From contig CM046851.1 in the NCBI GenBank assembly GCA_025618425.1, forward strand, positions 248,001 to 312,000: a stretch of DNA of 64,000 bases, read 5' to 3'. Under the pieces are notes generated by a model, which did not search any database, was not told the origin of the DNA, and worked only from the letters and a program-made list of their open reading frames with translations. Positions within the stretch are counted from its first letter, which is position 1; each line of letters opens with the position of its first letter. Below are positions 22,212 to 64,000 of the stretch, piece after piece. Source of the DNA: Heliocidaris tuberculata. Lineage: Eukaryota > Echinodermata > Echinoidea > Camarodonta > Echinometridae. The position numbers were made by a program, and so were the translations under genes.

Positions 22212-22802
22212 GTCCCACAACTTACCGAGTGCATTAATGGAGTAACGAACGTAACTGAAAAAGCGAACTTTGCCATTCTTTTTTATATTTTGACAGGTTT
22301 ATCCAATTTAGACAAGGGCAAGTCCTTGGTATTGTTAACTTTGTGTCACAAAAATTATTGGGTGCATTACAAGAGAAATGGACATAACTCATCAAATTGT
22401 AATTGTACTTATATTGCCGATTCATTACTAACAAGATTTTTACCTTAACAAAATTATCAAGTAAAATTTAATAGTTGATGTCAACTTTAATATTAATGTA
22501 AAGCATTGAACAAAAAACTCTGGAACTGCACAGTGTCTATGAAAATTTGTGCCGACTTCAGCTACACCCATATCACCTTGACAATGGTTCTTGACAATTT
22601 GACAATGGACAAATAGATTTCCTGAGGCAGCTACTGTACAGGACTGATGCTATTATGCAGTCAACAGCAAGATACTTCAGACACTTTGATGATATCTTTA
22701 AAAATCATTCTTCAAAGATGACTTTGAGTTTCTTCACAGATTATTATCTTTGAATTGTTTTTAGTTTTCAAAGGTGACTCAAGTTTCTTCTTGGAATCTT
22801 AC

Positions 22803-52783
<29,981 letters not shown>

Positions 52784-52993
52784 CTGCAAGAGAGGATGAA
52801 AATCAAGAGTCAAATGTTAGCTTTTTGATTTTTCAAATCACAGAAAACAAAATTTGGAAAGCATGTAGCTTCAAAGCCATTATATAGTAGAAAAACAAAC
52901 AACCGGTTACTGTAGCTTGCAAGTGTTATTGTTAACAGTCAACTTTTGGATACGATTTGATTTTGGCATGACGTACCCTTTCCATGGACTTAA

Positions 52994-53513
52994 ATATAAA
53001 GTAGAGTTCTGGGCCATGTTTCATAAAACTTGTTATCAATAACAAGTTACAATAATTGTTATAAGCTACTGAAATCCTTGAATCTAATTGGCTGAGAGCG
53101 AATTTGTTGTAGAAATGAGGCAGTTATTATTGATAACAAGTTTTATAAAATGGGGTCCTGGTCATTAAATTACAGTGTGAAAGAAACTGTCTCATAGGAA
53201 TTGGGAAAGGTTGATCATGTCTACATGAGAATTGTTTTATACTGTGAGGTTTTGGAATCACCAAAATTATAAGAAAGTGACCCCATCTTGCTGAAAACAT
53301 ACAAGTACTGCACACAGAAATGGGTATATGAGACTGCACACACAAGTGGCATGAATGTTCAGCCCAAACATTTCAGCTATTTCACATCATATTTTGAATT
53401 TGAAGGCATTTGAAGAGCTATCCTTTTCGGGGAACATTTGAAGTATGATGTTCTTCCAAAACTGACATTAAAAAAATTATTTTTCATCTCTCCAAGAACT
53501 TAACCTTCTCCTG
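52994..53513. mobile_element. TTAA-flanked MITE (family B) with a nested family F insert
   Basis: Left TTAA at 52990-52993; left end ATATAAAGTAGAGTTCTGG. The right end is decayed (ACTTAACCTTCTCCTGAAG) and has lost TTAA. A family F element is inserted after TTCTG, exactly as in the 13326 copy. Confidence 0.65.
53012..53157. mobile_element. Nested family F MITE with CTG duplication
   Basis: Ends GGCCATGTTTCATAAAAC and, inverted, GGACCCCATTTTATAAAAC; CTG at 53009-53011 and 53158-53160. It belongs to the TTATCAATAACAAGTT subfamily, unlike the insert at 13344. Confidence 0.75.
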
Positions 53514-55622
53514 AAGCCCTAAATAGTCAGGTTTAGTATTTCAACAGGTTAATATTGGCTTTTTACATGCTCCTTTTCATTATTTTCAATACTGTTACAA
53601 ATTCTTAATCTTTATACAGTAGTTGCTATCATTGCATGAATTATATCATGAAGCTTTGAGGAGAAGCTACACATGTAGGTGCAAAAGGAAAGCAGATAGG
53701 AAGCTGGAAATAGATTTGTGCAAGATATTAAATAATGCTTCAATTTGTGTATCTCTTGTCAATAAATAGCTTCTCCTAAATAAGAAAGTGACTTCATTCT
53801 GAATAACAAGTTTTATATCTTTAAATATCCATATCCATCATTTTCATATGAAATTCAGGCTAATGATTTTTAATCAAAAAGCCCAAACATTCTTATCACC
53901 AAAACTTAAGCTATTTTAAACTACATGTATATACATTTTTGCGATAAATATTATTTTCTAGTTTCTTTCTCCAGTTTATGGCTTTGGAAAGAGACTACTT
54001 ACAAAATGGTCAAAATCATGGCACAATATCTCAGATGGGAAAAAGGAAATATTGAATCTTGTGGCTATAAAACCAAAACACATATTTTGTTAAATTTGTA
54101 CCACACAAAAGGAACATACTTGCAAGAACACACTGGGCTTGGGAACAGGTATGAATACAACACAGCTTGGGATGCACTAACCAAAATGCAATAACAAAAA
54201 TCAAAACACATTAGGATAGTGAGGCTAAACATAAAAATAAGTACAATATGTTCTGACAAATATACAGTTGTATCTAAGAGGCCCCAAAAAGAGTCAACTT
54301 GAAAACTTCACTCTCAACGAAGCAGGGGAGTAGTTTAAATTACACAATCCTATCTCGAGACATGTCTCTAACTTAATTTGTGCTGAACTGCTGATCACAG
54401 ATTGAATATACAAAACCCCTCAGAAATCATATCACTTGCTGAGAGCCTGGTAGAAGGGCATTAACACATTTACTTTTACATGAAGTTAATGTCCTCCTGG
54501 CTCTAAGCAGGTGACACCACTGATATTGTGATATTTATCGCAAAAAGAATTTACAAAGCGAAGATTCCAGGACTTATTGACCAAACTGAAAGCGTCGGGT
54601 CGAGGTAATGATACAACTTAATCATATTCAATTTCAGGTGCACAAAAAATAAGGAGAGCGAGAGATGGGAGTAAAGTCCCCGATAACTTTCAACCGACAA
54701 ATTTGTGAGGATCGACTGAATAGGGAGAAAAGAGGGAGTCTAAAGGAACAGTTTCCTATGGCAACGGCTGAGTCAACAGAAGGCATTCAAAGAAGCAACT
54801 CTTGATTTGATAAGGGCATGGCGGGAAGATTCACTGACATTTACTGATTCAACAAAGAAAAGAAGATGGAGGGGACAAGTGAGATTAAAGGTAATTTTCA
54901 GTTCTGGTGATGACTGATAAAAGTGGGTTTTGAAAGAAATTGCCTAAAACAAAAAAGTGCATTTTGAAAGAAACTGTCTATTAAACATGTGTTTTCTGAA
55001 AGAAACTGAGCTTGAGAGATATAAAATTTTAATGATGTAGTAAATGGGATTATCAAATATTGTGGGGTTGTTTAGACAAGCAAAATGAATGCAAAATCAA
55101 GGAATGTTACTGATTATCAAATATATTCTGACGAACATCAAAACAGATAATCATATATGGGACTACATATTGTATCTTAGTCCTACCACACCTGATGACT
55201 TGTCTTTCCTTTGCTTATTTATTACCTCTTACCAATATTCTATCAAAATTATTTGGTAACGTCAGTACATTGTACTTTTCACCTTAACATTCAGAGCACA
55301 TTTTATCAAATTCTATGGTTATTCTAATAGTTTTGGATAATTTCCTTTGACCCTTCCACAGCAACCAGTAACCATTCAAGAGGTATCAACTCCCATATAA
55401 TGTACAATTATCAGTTGAGAAACTTATCACTTGGCTCGTTAGAAAGGTTGAAATTGATCTAGAATTGAAGAGCATTAATATTGGAGTCTCAGCAGTGTCA
55501 TGTCTAGCTATACAAGAAGCTACCATTATTATGGCTGAAGACATTTTGGACTGATTGCAAAGAATTGGGCATAATTAGCATTGTCAAATTGTCCACATAA
55601 TCCTCAGGACATAGTAGATTAA

Positions 55623-55997
55623 AGACAAGGTTGAGTCCTGGGAAAGATGAAAAATATTTTGTGAGCTTTTCATTTCCTTTTATGTCAATTTGGAAGAACA
55701 TCATAGCAGAAATGTCATCTGAAAAGGATTGCACTTCAAATGCCTTTTATATGGCGAGAAATAGCTGAAGTATTCGGGCTGAACATTCATGTCACATGAG
55801 TGTGCAGTCCCACATACCCATTTCTGTGTGCAGTGCATGTGCTTTTTAGCAAGAGTGGGTCAATTTCTGATCATTCTGATGATTCCAAAACCTCACAGTA
55901 TACACAGATTCTTAGGTAGACACAATCACCCTTTCCCAATTGCTTTGAGACAGTTTCTTTCATAATGTAATCGCATGACCAGAACCCAACTGTCTCT
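55623..55997. mobile_element. TTAA-flanked MITE, intact 375 bp copy (family B)
   Basis: TTAA at 55619-55622 and 55998-56001; ends AGACAAGGTTGAGTCCTGG and, inverted, AGAGACAGTTGGGTTCTGG. It is oriented opposite to the 23126 copy. Confidence 0.75.
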
Positions 55998-56937
55998 TTA
56001 ACTGCCAAGTCTATTGACAAATGATTACAATTTCAGCTGTTGGTTCATGCAAAGGTCACATAATTGAGATGCATTCAAATTAAATATCTCTATTGCTATT
56101 TTTCACATTTTTTGTCATTTTCATTTACTACAAATTAATTTAGTAAACAAAAAGTACTAAACGTCACTCTCAAACGAACAACAAAACAACACCTTCCGGC
56201 ATGTCCCTCATTAGCGCTGAATTACGCAAGCAACTACGCAAGCAGCTCACCCGATCCTACAGTCCTCAAAAAAAACCTGAGAGCAGATTGATGCGATCTT
56301 CATCCCTAAGCTTGCTGAAGGGTTAACACAAATAGACCTACTTGACTAATATTCCCATATGAATCGCAAATGTCTTGGCATTTGAGAGTGCTATTTGACC
56401 TTGTCTTGACATTCGGGGTGATGAGTTGGCCTAGCACATTCAGAAGCGCTTTTATGACTGATTGATTGTATTTTTTCTTGTCTTTTAATGAAGTCTAATA
56501 CCGTTTTGGAGCCACTTCCTGATCTTATGGCTTCTCCTGTATTTTTGTCTGTTTGCTGCTTAATCTGTCTTTTATTTCTCTTGTGTTGACTATTTTTATA
56601 TTGCTTCCTATATTGCTTCCTCTGTTGATCTGTATGATTTTAATGTATCATAATCTCTCCATTTCATTCTTTTCATAGATTTGTTCATCAATTTCTTTTA
56701 CAAACACATGCACTCTCTCTCTCTCTCTCTTTCCCTCTTTCTTTTTCTTGTCTATATTCTACTGCTTTGCTTTGTTAATTTCTCTACAACTCGATCCTTT
56801 CTCCTTTCTTTTGCTTTTCTGTTTAGTCTGTGTCTTGCTCTTTCTTTTTCTACCATATTAAGGATTTCCGTTTTTATTTCCTGTTTGTATATTTTTTTTT
56901 CTATGGCTTTCTCAATTTGTCTGTCCAGTTTTCTCAG

Positions 56938-56939
<2 letters not shown>

Positions 56940-57015
<76 letters not shown>
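56940..57015. repeat. TC microsatellite followed by AT microsatellite
   Basis: About 28 TC units (56940-56996) run directly into about nine AT units. The Ser/Leu-rich 111-codon frame across it is an artefact. Confidence 0.95.
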
Positions 57016-57634
57016 GCAAACGGCTGATAGATTTCCATTTTGCTATCAATCAGTGAACCAGTTGATCTTTCTCTCTCAAAATTTTTTTTTTCCTTCCAAT
57101 TCTGCTTTTCTTAATAGTCCTTTAAAACGTTGGGATGAATCCATTACCCTGTCAAAACAAGAAAAACATCTAAGATGCAGTGACATATAAACAAGGTTAT
57201 ACGGCCCAAACCAATCTCCTAACTGCAATAACATGGAGCCAGTGAATAACTTAATCACGTTCACTGCAATGTCTTTTCAATTGTATTCAACCAAATGAAG
57301 AGAAAAGGAAATCACTGACACTTTCAGCTAATTAATTTTCCTTAATTTTCATAAAAGTGTTGACCTAGAAATTTCATGAAAAGGTTGTGACCATGCAAGA
57401 GTATGATGTGCTTTTGGCATAGCTCTTAAGCTAATCAATACCCATCCTACCAAGAACCATCACAGTTCTATTCATCTCTCTTTTCAAAGGACAACTTCCT
57501 TGAGTGCCTGTAAGGTCATCGCATGTCACAACTGAGAAGAATAACTTGAAGGTTATGACCGAGAGATAATTACATATCATCCACTTCCAACAGAATGGCA
57601 TTAAGATTTTTTTTTCTGGGGATGTTGCTTTTTC

Positions 57635-57638
<4 letters not shown>

Positions 57639-57671
<33 letters not shown>
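57639..57671. repeat. TC microsatellite
   Basis: About 16 uninterrupted TC units in AT-rich noncoding DNA. Confidence 0.95.
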
Positions 57672-57673
<2 letters not shown>

Positions 57674-59539
57674 TACTCCCTTTCTCTTTAATTCTTTTCA
57701 CCCTTCCAATAAGCCAGGTCGTAATTAGTACATGGTACAAATTACCCTGAAATGACCTAAATTTGTAAGTGCACATGCATTTGTTTTGGTGGAGGCGCTA
57801 CTAATTGTTTAACTGGTAAAATCATACTGGTGCGTGCATTGTAGTGCGTACAAAATGACAGCGTATAAAGGTCGATTGTACTCGGTACAAATGACCTAGC
57901 TGTAACTGCACATGCGCAAATTGTAATTACAAACTAGCTTATTAGCCCATTGTAATGCTCCTTTTTACATTATTCAAGACGTAATCTTTATCAACTCTTC
58001 ATTATGATTATTGTGCATGCGTCAGGCAAAGCTCTCCAAGGCTCTGCACATGTATTTCAAATGAAAGAATAATCCACAATATACATAACTGCCCAGCTTT
58101 GGTTCTAGACAATATGCACACTTTTTTATCCAGCAACCAAAAGAGGCAGAGTCACAAACACTGCCTCCAGGCACCCTACCAGGCAAAAAGCTTGGTGGAG
58201 AAACGATGCTCAACTTGAGGGACTGAATGTTGGGACAAAAATTGGGGTCTCCAATAATCCTGTCACGTCTGGCCGAGGGGTAAAAGGAATTTGAGTAAGA
58301 CCTCCCCCTGCGCTACATTAATACTTGCAGTACCAATCAACATTATTATGATGCCTGCCAATAATGCAGACATTTTGCTTGGAAATCCTGATTTTAGACG
58401 ATACACATTTAGAATGTCTATATTTCAATTCCATCAGATTGTTTGATGAAAAATAACATGGATACACTTCTTATTCAGTAGTTTTAAATTTTTCAACAAT
58501 AATAAATACAGTTTTCTGTACAAGATGTTCTCATCTTTGCAAGAAATACCTAAACATGAAGGTAAAATATCATATTTTTCAATTTCATCCTTTTATCATC
58601 CCTAACTTGCATTGTTTGGGAAATCTTGGAGAACAAGGGGCAGGAATACAATCAATCCTCCAGAATATCTACAGTACATATATGATTTTGGTAGGGGCAC
58701 TGAGGTCTCCTTTAAATATTAAATTTTCAGATTTATCTCTTTTTACAACTTGCCCATTTTGGTGGGAAATCTTGAAGATCGCTAGGCAATAACACAATAA
58801 ATCTTCCAGAATGAATACTTCTATTTTTGCAAGAGACGTTTCCTTTAAATATCATATTTTTCAGATTCATCTCTTTTTCATCCCTAACTCGCTAAGAGTG
58901 CTCTTTGCAGCAGTCATCATCCACTTAAATGGTCACATAATATTCTTCATTCCATAGCTCCACATATCATATTATACTTCATCTATAAGGTCTCTCACTT
59001 CAAGTCTCCTCAAAGCTTCAATTCTTTTTCCAGCATCACTCTTTTCTCAGGAAAAAAAAAATGGCTACTTACATAGAAGGTATCTATTTATGTCTTGCAT
59101 ACTTCTGTGTATTTCTACTTCGCTAGTGAAAAAAAAAAGCAATTACTGATTGAGGTAATAAAGTAGTCCCAAGCTATTACATGGATTGTTTCACGTACCA
59201 GTGAGCAGAAAAAAATAATGATTTTTTTAAAAAATACACTGGAGTGGTGAGCAATAGCTCTGGGAAGCTTTAAAAAAGTTTTAGTAAACTGAAAATGAGC
59301 ATTGGTCAGGAAAAAAAATGAAAATCACTCTTGAGAAAATGGTACCTTTTTCAACACAAGTAAAAAAAAAAAAAAAAAAAAAAAAAAGCTCCAGAGAAGA
59401 GAAACATTTATTTTTAAACAAAGTGGGAAGTATCTACAGGCTTGCTTGCAACTTTGCTTGCTGAATACCACATTTAAGATAAAGTTGAGTAATGGCCAAA
59501 AGATTACAATGTAGAAGATCAAATCAAGTCAATTACGAA

Positions 59540-59925
59540 GTATTGTATTAGCGAAACTTTAAGTTAACCAAAAAAAAACAACAAAGAGGATTCACATGGG
59601 CCTGAAACATGGACGCAACGCTCATTGTTCTGAGATTACAAGTCGAGCGATCGTAGTTTAACGTGAAAAGAGAGGTCATCGTTAATGATGAGTTTGCTAA
59701 ACTTAAAGTTTATTCCGTCCACACATGGTCCATAACTACGAGGGAGGACCCCCCCCCCCACCGCCCACTGCTCGTGGTATTGATGTTAACTACAAGCTTG
59801 CTTGTGGTTCTGGAACTACAAGAAAACTTAAAGTTTCAAATCTATGAGTCCATTCATACGGTCTGAAAAAACAAGATAACTTAAAGTTTAGCTCCCTCTG
59901 CATAAACTTAACTAATATTACCCTA
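59540..59925. repeat. Dispersed ~390 bp repeat, copy 2
   Basis: Same order of shared words as the copy at 47149-47545, with a C run (59750-59759) inserted where copy 1 reads GGACCCCCAGC. Confidence 0.6.
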
Positions 59926-60837
59926 GCTTTAGCAAGTTACCATAAGGCACTCCATCATTTGAGGACTTTCTTCCTATCAGGTAACCATTTACCTTACCTG
60001 GATAGAGAGTGTCAATTGTAGATCAATGTCTTGCCACAGGACATTAGTGTCATTGCAAGGAATAAAAAAATCTGTGTCAAAAAGACAAACATGTTGCTTC
60101 ATGTTTTGATTTGGACATGAACAAAAATAACAGTATCCTTCTATCTTGCCAAGGAGAGAGACTGCTGCTCCAATTTCAACATTCATTTGCCTAATGGGCA
60201 TTGGACAGCTAACTTGGAACAAAAGCAGATTGCTTTACACGATGTGTTTTTGTTTTCCTTCTTCGAAACTCTGTGGCAAACCCAAAGCGAGGCTGGCATG
60301 ACAGATTTCGAGGTTATGACGGTGAAAATTCGGTGGTAAATGAATTGAAATATCGTCTGTTGAGAAACAGAAGAGCATTGACTCTGTGTTAAAGTACCGG
60401 TAATGAGTTAATGCCCTATGGGCTCTTATCAGACAACATATAAGATTAACAGTATTATAGGGACATTGATGAATTTAATCATCTTATAGTCTCATTCAGA
60501 CAAGATGTGGAAAATTGCCTTTAAAAAAAAAACACCATGGCCAAAAATAAAAACAGTTTACATGTAAATAATCTGCAAGTCAGGGGGGGGGGGGGGGGTG
60601 AAAAAAGGGATCTTGTGTACAACAAAGGAATCTACACATACTCAATTTTATGTGCATTATAAGATACAGGAATGTGTAGTATACTCTGTTTATGTCATAC
60701 TGGTACTTTTCCACAGCAATTAAAAACAATTTTTTTTTTAGTTATGCCTTTCACTGCACGTGATTAAAATAAGCTTTTGTCCAATTAACCCATCTATTGC
60801 ATTGCATGAGAAACAGAATAATTTTAAAGAGAAGGTG

Positions 60838-61134
60838 GAGTTCTGTAAAGGTGAATATACTTTGTGAGCTTTCTCATTATTTCTTTGTTAGTTTGAAAGA
60901 AATCATAGTAGAAATGTTCCCTGAAAAGGGAATCTCTTAAAATGCCCTCCTATTAGAAATATGACTAAAAATAGCTGAAATGTTTGGGCCAAACATTCAT
61001 GACACTTGTGTGTGCTTTTGATGCTTCCAAAGCCTCACAGTATATACCAATCCTTATGTAGACATGATCAACCTTTCCCAATTGCTTTGAAACTATTTCT
61101 TTCACAATGTAATCTCATGACCAGAATTTAACTA
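60838..61134. mobile_element. TTAA-flanked MITE (family B), copy with a decayed right end
   Basis: Left TTAA at 60834-60837 and end AGAGAAGGTGGAGTTCTG. The right side reads ATGACCAGAATTTAACT, where the last ~15 bp and the TTAA are altered. Internal deletion of about 70 bp compared with 55623-55997. Confidence 0.65.
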
Positions 61135-61880
61135 AGACAGTTTCTCTCAATAAACAATTCCCATACCAGAACTCCAGAATAGCTCTAAACTAAACTGAAC
61201 TTGACTTGTAATTTATATGGAGAACAATCCATTGATTGGCAGATATTTTTCACAGCTACATTTTCACAACTCCCCCCCCCCCCCCAATTTTTATTTATTT
61301 TTTTTAAAACAGTTTTTCACTTTCTTGAGTTTCAGGATGAAATTGCAGACAACCTCTATTTACTTTTTTTTTCAATGACACGGGGTGAAATTCTGTAACA
61401 CATTCACACGCTACATGGAAATTTGGTTACTAATAAGGGCCAATGCACTTTTTCAAGAGGATCTGACCCACTTTTCGTAGGGTAAGGAGAAAGTTCAACT
61501 ATTTAGATAGGTCGCTAGCAGATGGTAGGGGATACCACCTCTATATTTAGTCACCCTCGAAAGGAGGTGATTTCCTGCAACCTGTTTAGGAGGCCTGGGT
61601 GTGTTTACTCAGTGGGATTAGAGAAAGAAATATTTAGACTAGCTCCATGGACGGATGGACCACACATTACCATGTTTTAAAAAAAACACAAAGTAGATAT
61701 TCAAAGCAAATCACAAATATGCTCAATAACGTATCTCTAGAAACTAGAAACATTGCAGATGGTAATCGTATAAGTTTTACGTTAACTGCGTGTTTGATGA
61801 TTAAAAAATAACACAAATTAAAAACACTTCTCAGCATCTGGGATATCCGAGCGATTCGCCAGAAATATACCGATGTTTTT

Positions 61881-62436
61881 GTGACGTCACATCAGGTGCC
61901 AATCCTGCCTAAGCAGACGACGTCCTATATCAAGTGAACGTAACTGCAATGCAATTATTTTTAAATTATAAAGAGTTTGGTTTGTTTCACCATGACCGTA
62001 TTTCACATCATTCTAAAAGGGAAGTGAAACCGTTTCTAGTAACTAAAATCTTTTGTTTGTAAAAAGTCATGGTAAGGGTCAATGATCAATCAAAGAAATC
62101 ACACTTTCGAATTGTAAAGCCCGCTGAATTATAGCATGGATGGTATTCGTTCCCTCTTGAAACGCCGACATGCCACGGTGCATGCAGCTGAAAATACAAT
62201 GGCATCTTTTTTTGTTTACAAGCGATTGATTCCTTTATTTTTTTAACGCTGCATTTTTCATCAAAATAATACCATGCAGGAAATTTAGAGTGAGGCAACA
62301 AATAAGCATTTATACTGACGCTAGTGAAGTAAGAGAAATAAGTGAAGATGAGATGACAAAACAGGCACTGAAAATGTATAAGATGTTATGGGGCATCGTC
62401 TGCTTAGGAAGGATTGCTCCCCGGTATGACGTCACA
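61881..62436. repeat. Inverted repeat with TGACGTCA palindromes
   Basis: Arms of about 40 bp: GTGACGTCACAT, spacer, CAATCCTGCCTAAGCAGACGA (61881-61920), and the inverted counterpart at 62397-62436, enclosing about 475 bp. It is either a TIR element or a paired regulatory block; TGACGTCA is the CREB/ATF consensus. No coding sequence is seen inside. Confidence 0.55.
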
Positions 62437-62971
62437 TATCTCAGCAGCGTTCAAAGAGCTCTATAGGTGCTATAGCGGGGCTGTGTTATATCATTTTATA
62501 ATTGATAATAATCATTACTTCAAATGTTTCCAAGCGTTGAATTTTGATAACCTTGTTCAATCTAAGCTTCACCTATGCAATAATAAAAATTAAATCAATA
62601 TTCAAAATCAATGAAATTCTACTTTAAATTTATATCTCCATTCAACAAGCTTCTAACTGAAACAGAGATAAACTGTAAATTTACCCCTATCAGAGAATTT
62701 ATCTGAACTTTTAAAAAATCCTTGAAAGCACAATGACAGTAGCAACAATAGACTTCAATTCCTGGAAGTCTATAAACATAATTTCTAATATCAATTCATA
62801 CATTGACACAGGTTTTATTAGTAATAAATCATACAGAAATATTAGTCAACCTTCATTTTTCCTTCCTGCAGATTCTATTAATGTCTCAAAATAATCCTCA
62901 ATATTTTTTAAACCAAGATTTGTAAAACAAAAACAAAAAACAACAACAACCAAAAGCCAGAAGGGTGTTAA

Positions 62972-63265
62972 CCCTTCCGAGACAATTGACCACATTTTGT
63001 GGTTTGGCTGAAAAACTTTGGATTCAGAGCTCTAAAAACTATACCAGATGCATGAGTAGAAAGAGCAAACATTTCTGCACACACTGTTTCCAAATTGTGT
63101 TTGATGCAAGAAATTTAAAAAGGAGATTAAGCTTCAAAAATCCTTAAATTGTCAATACATCTAGAGGTTCAAAATCACTGTATTTATCAAAATTGGCAAT
63201 TCTGTCCAACTTTTCGACAAAGTTTCCAACTATGTATATCATTTTAAAAAGACATTACATCTTGT
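62972..63265. mobile_element. TTAA-flanked element (family D), right-truncated copy
   Basis: TTAA at 62968-62971, then CCCTTCCGAGACAATTGACC. It is inverted relative to 28099-28506 and loses similarity near 63265, where a tandem array begins. Confidence 0.65.
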
Positions 63266-63875
63266 GTAGCAGGGTCATTTCATCAGGTTGGGACACGATT
63301 GTGTGACATGGCCTGTATCATTAAAAGTATCAGCAGGTTTTCTTCTTCTTCCATATATAATATTCATATCTGAGTACTGAAATATTTTAAGTGGTTTTCA
63401 GTCAGGAAAGTTAAGCTTTCACAATGATATGATTAAAAGAGTCACTCTGACGTAACAATTGACGCGGTGTCAGTGTTACGTCTGAAAATCACATTTTCTT
63501 TGTTTTTCTGGCACTTAACAAATAGATGGGAAATACTTGAGTATACATATTTACAGTACATGCTATGACAACAGATGAAACCTTTTCCTTTCATAATTGA
63601 TATTATAATAGGGTGGAAAACTTGTTTTAAACAAAATGTGAATGCTGACGTAACAATGACACGGTGTCAGTGTTACGTCAGCACTCCCATGCTGATTAGT
63701 ATGTCATTTCTGGTCCAGTCACAGGATTATCCATCAAACTTAAGTGGTTTTCAGGCTTCTACATCTCTCTTCTACATAATTAATATGCTTAACTTCCAGG
63801 GGTTTATGTGGAATTTAAAAAATAAAACAAACTCTGACGTAACATTTTCCACTACCATGGTGTGACATCAGAAAT
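63266..63875. repeat. Tandem ~190 bp repeat with palindromic TGACGTAACA...TGTTACGTCA core
   Basis: Cores at 63448-63482, 63644-63682 and 63835-63870 are spaced by about 196 and 191 bp, with a weaker one near 63280-63305. The second is an almost perfect 39 bp palindrome centred on GACACGGTGTC. TTAAGTGGTTTTCAG recurs between the cores. The third core has decayed on one side. Confidence 0.7.
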
Positions 63876-64000
63876 CCAAACCATATAAATGAAAATATTC
63901 TTATTTCATTCAGCATAATTTTGAAACATTTTGTATATTTTGTTTTGAGGATACATCTTGACAGAAAAAAATACCATTTTCCCAGTAATTGGGGTACACA

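Larger units (their letters stand above)
53514..64000. other. Upstream KAT6 intron or 5' region, no exon seen
   Basis: No PHD-finger cysteine pattern or other coding segment with splice sites compatible with the phase-1 exon at 52656 was recognised on the minus strand, and no plus-strand gene is apparent. The region is filled with MITEs, microsatellites and AT-rich DNA, annotated individually. Confidence 0.5.

Noticed and set aside
56681..57027. Leu/Ser-rich 111-codon plus-strand frame
   Set aside because: It consists largely of TC and AT microsatellite sequence.
57710..58020. Possible inverted repeat around GTACAAATTACC and GTACAAATGACC words
   Set aside because: Similarity between the halves is patchy and no boundaries or target duplication could be defined.
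58022..58213. Minus-strand frame with CAYC and a few more cysteines, considered as a missing PHD exon of KAT6
   Set aside because: Cysteine and histidine spacing does not fit C4HC3, and no acceptor or donor in a compatible phase frames it.

Overview
This window is animal (metazoan) nuclear DNA, most probably from a marine invertebrate deuterostome such as a sea urchin. The evidence is AT-rich sequence, GT-AG introns of several kilobases, a KAT6 (MOZ/MORF) gene very close in sequence to vertebrate KAT6, secreted antistasin-domain exons, very many short inverted-repeat elements, and long poly-G/poly-C runs. The species assignment is inference; no species-diagnostic sequence was identified. A 500-base run of N (21712-22211) is an assembly gap.

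Two genes are visible, both on the minus strand. (1) At 8933-20636, twelve exons encode thirteen six-cysteine antistasin-like domains. Every exon begins and ends in phase 1. The 518 codons seen are only part of the gene: no stop codon follows the last exon and no certain first exon is present. (2) At 22803-52783, eleven exons encode 558 codons of a KAT6-type MYST histone acetyltransferase: the pre-MYST segment, the C2HC zinc finger, the complete catalytic core and the start of the C-terminal tail. Its PHD fingers and winged-helix region must lie beyond 64000. Its 3' end is not found, so the 3' end of KAT6 and the 5' end of the antistasin gene would both fall in or near the gap region.

Layout. 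1-8900 has no gene and is dominated by a 5.7 kb foldback-like element whose arms are arrays of a ~357 bp unit, followed by a 584 bp palindromic element. 8933-20636 holds the antistasin exons, with a second foldback-like element (16557-18190) in one intron. 20870-23500 holds abutting inverted-repeat elements and the gap. 22803-40615 holds most KAT6 exons; 40616-52655 is a 12 kb intron; 52784-64000 appears to be a further >11 kb intron or upstream sequence.

The noncoding DNA is unusually readable as transposon history. Several families of short non-autonomous elements are flanked by TTAA, and others are flanked by a 3 bp CTG/CAG duplication. Some are nested, including two different inserts at the same CTG site within two copies of one TTAA family. 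The two genes have no evident functional link: one encodes a probable extracellular protein and the other a nuclear chromatin enzyme.
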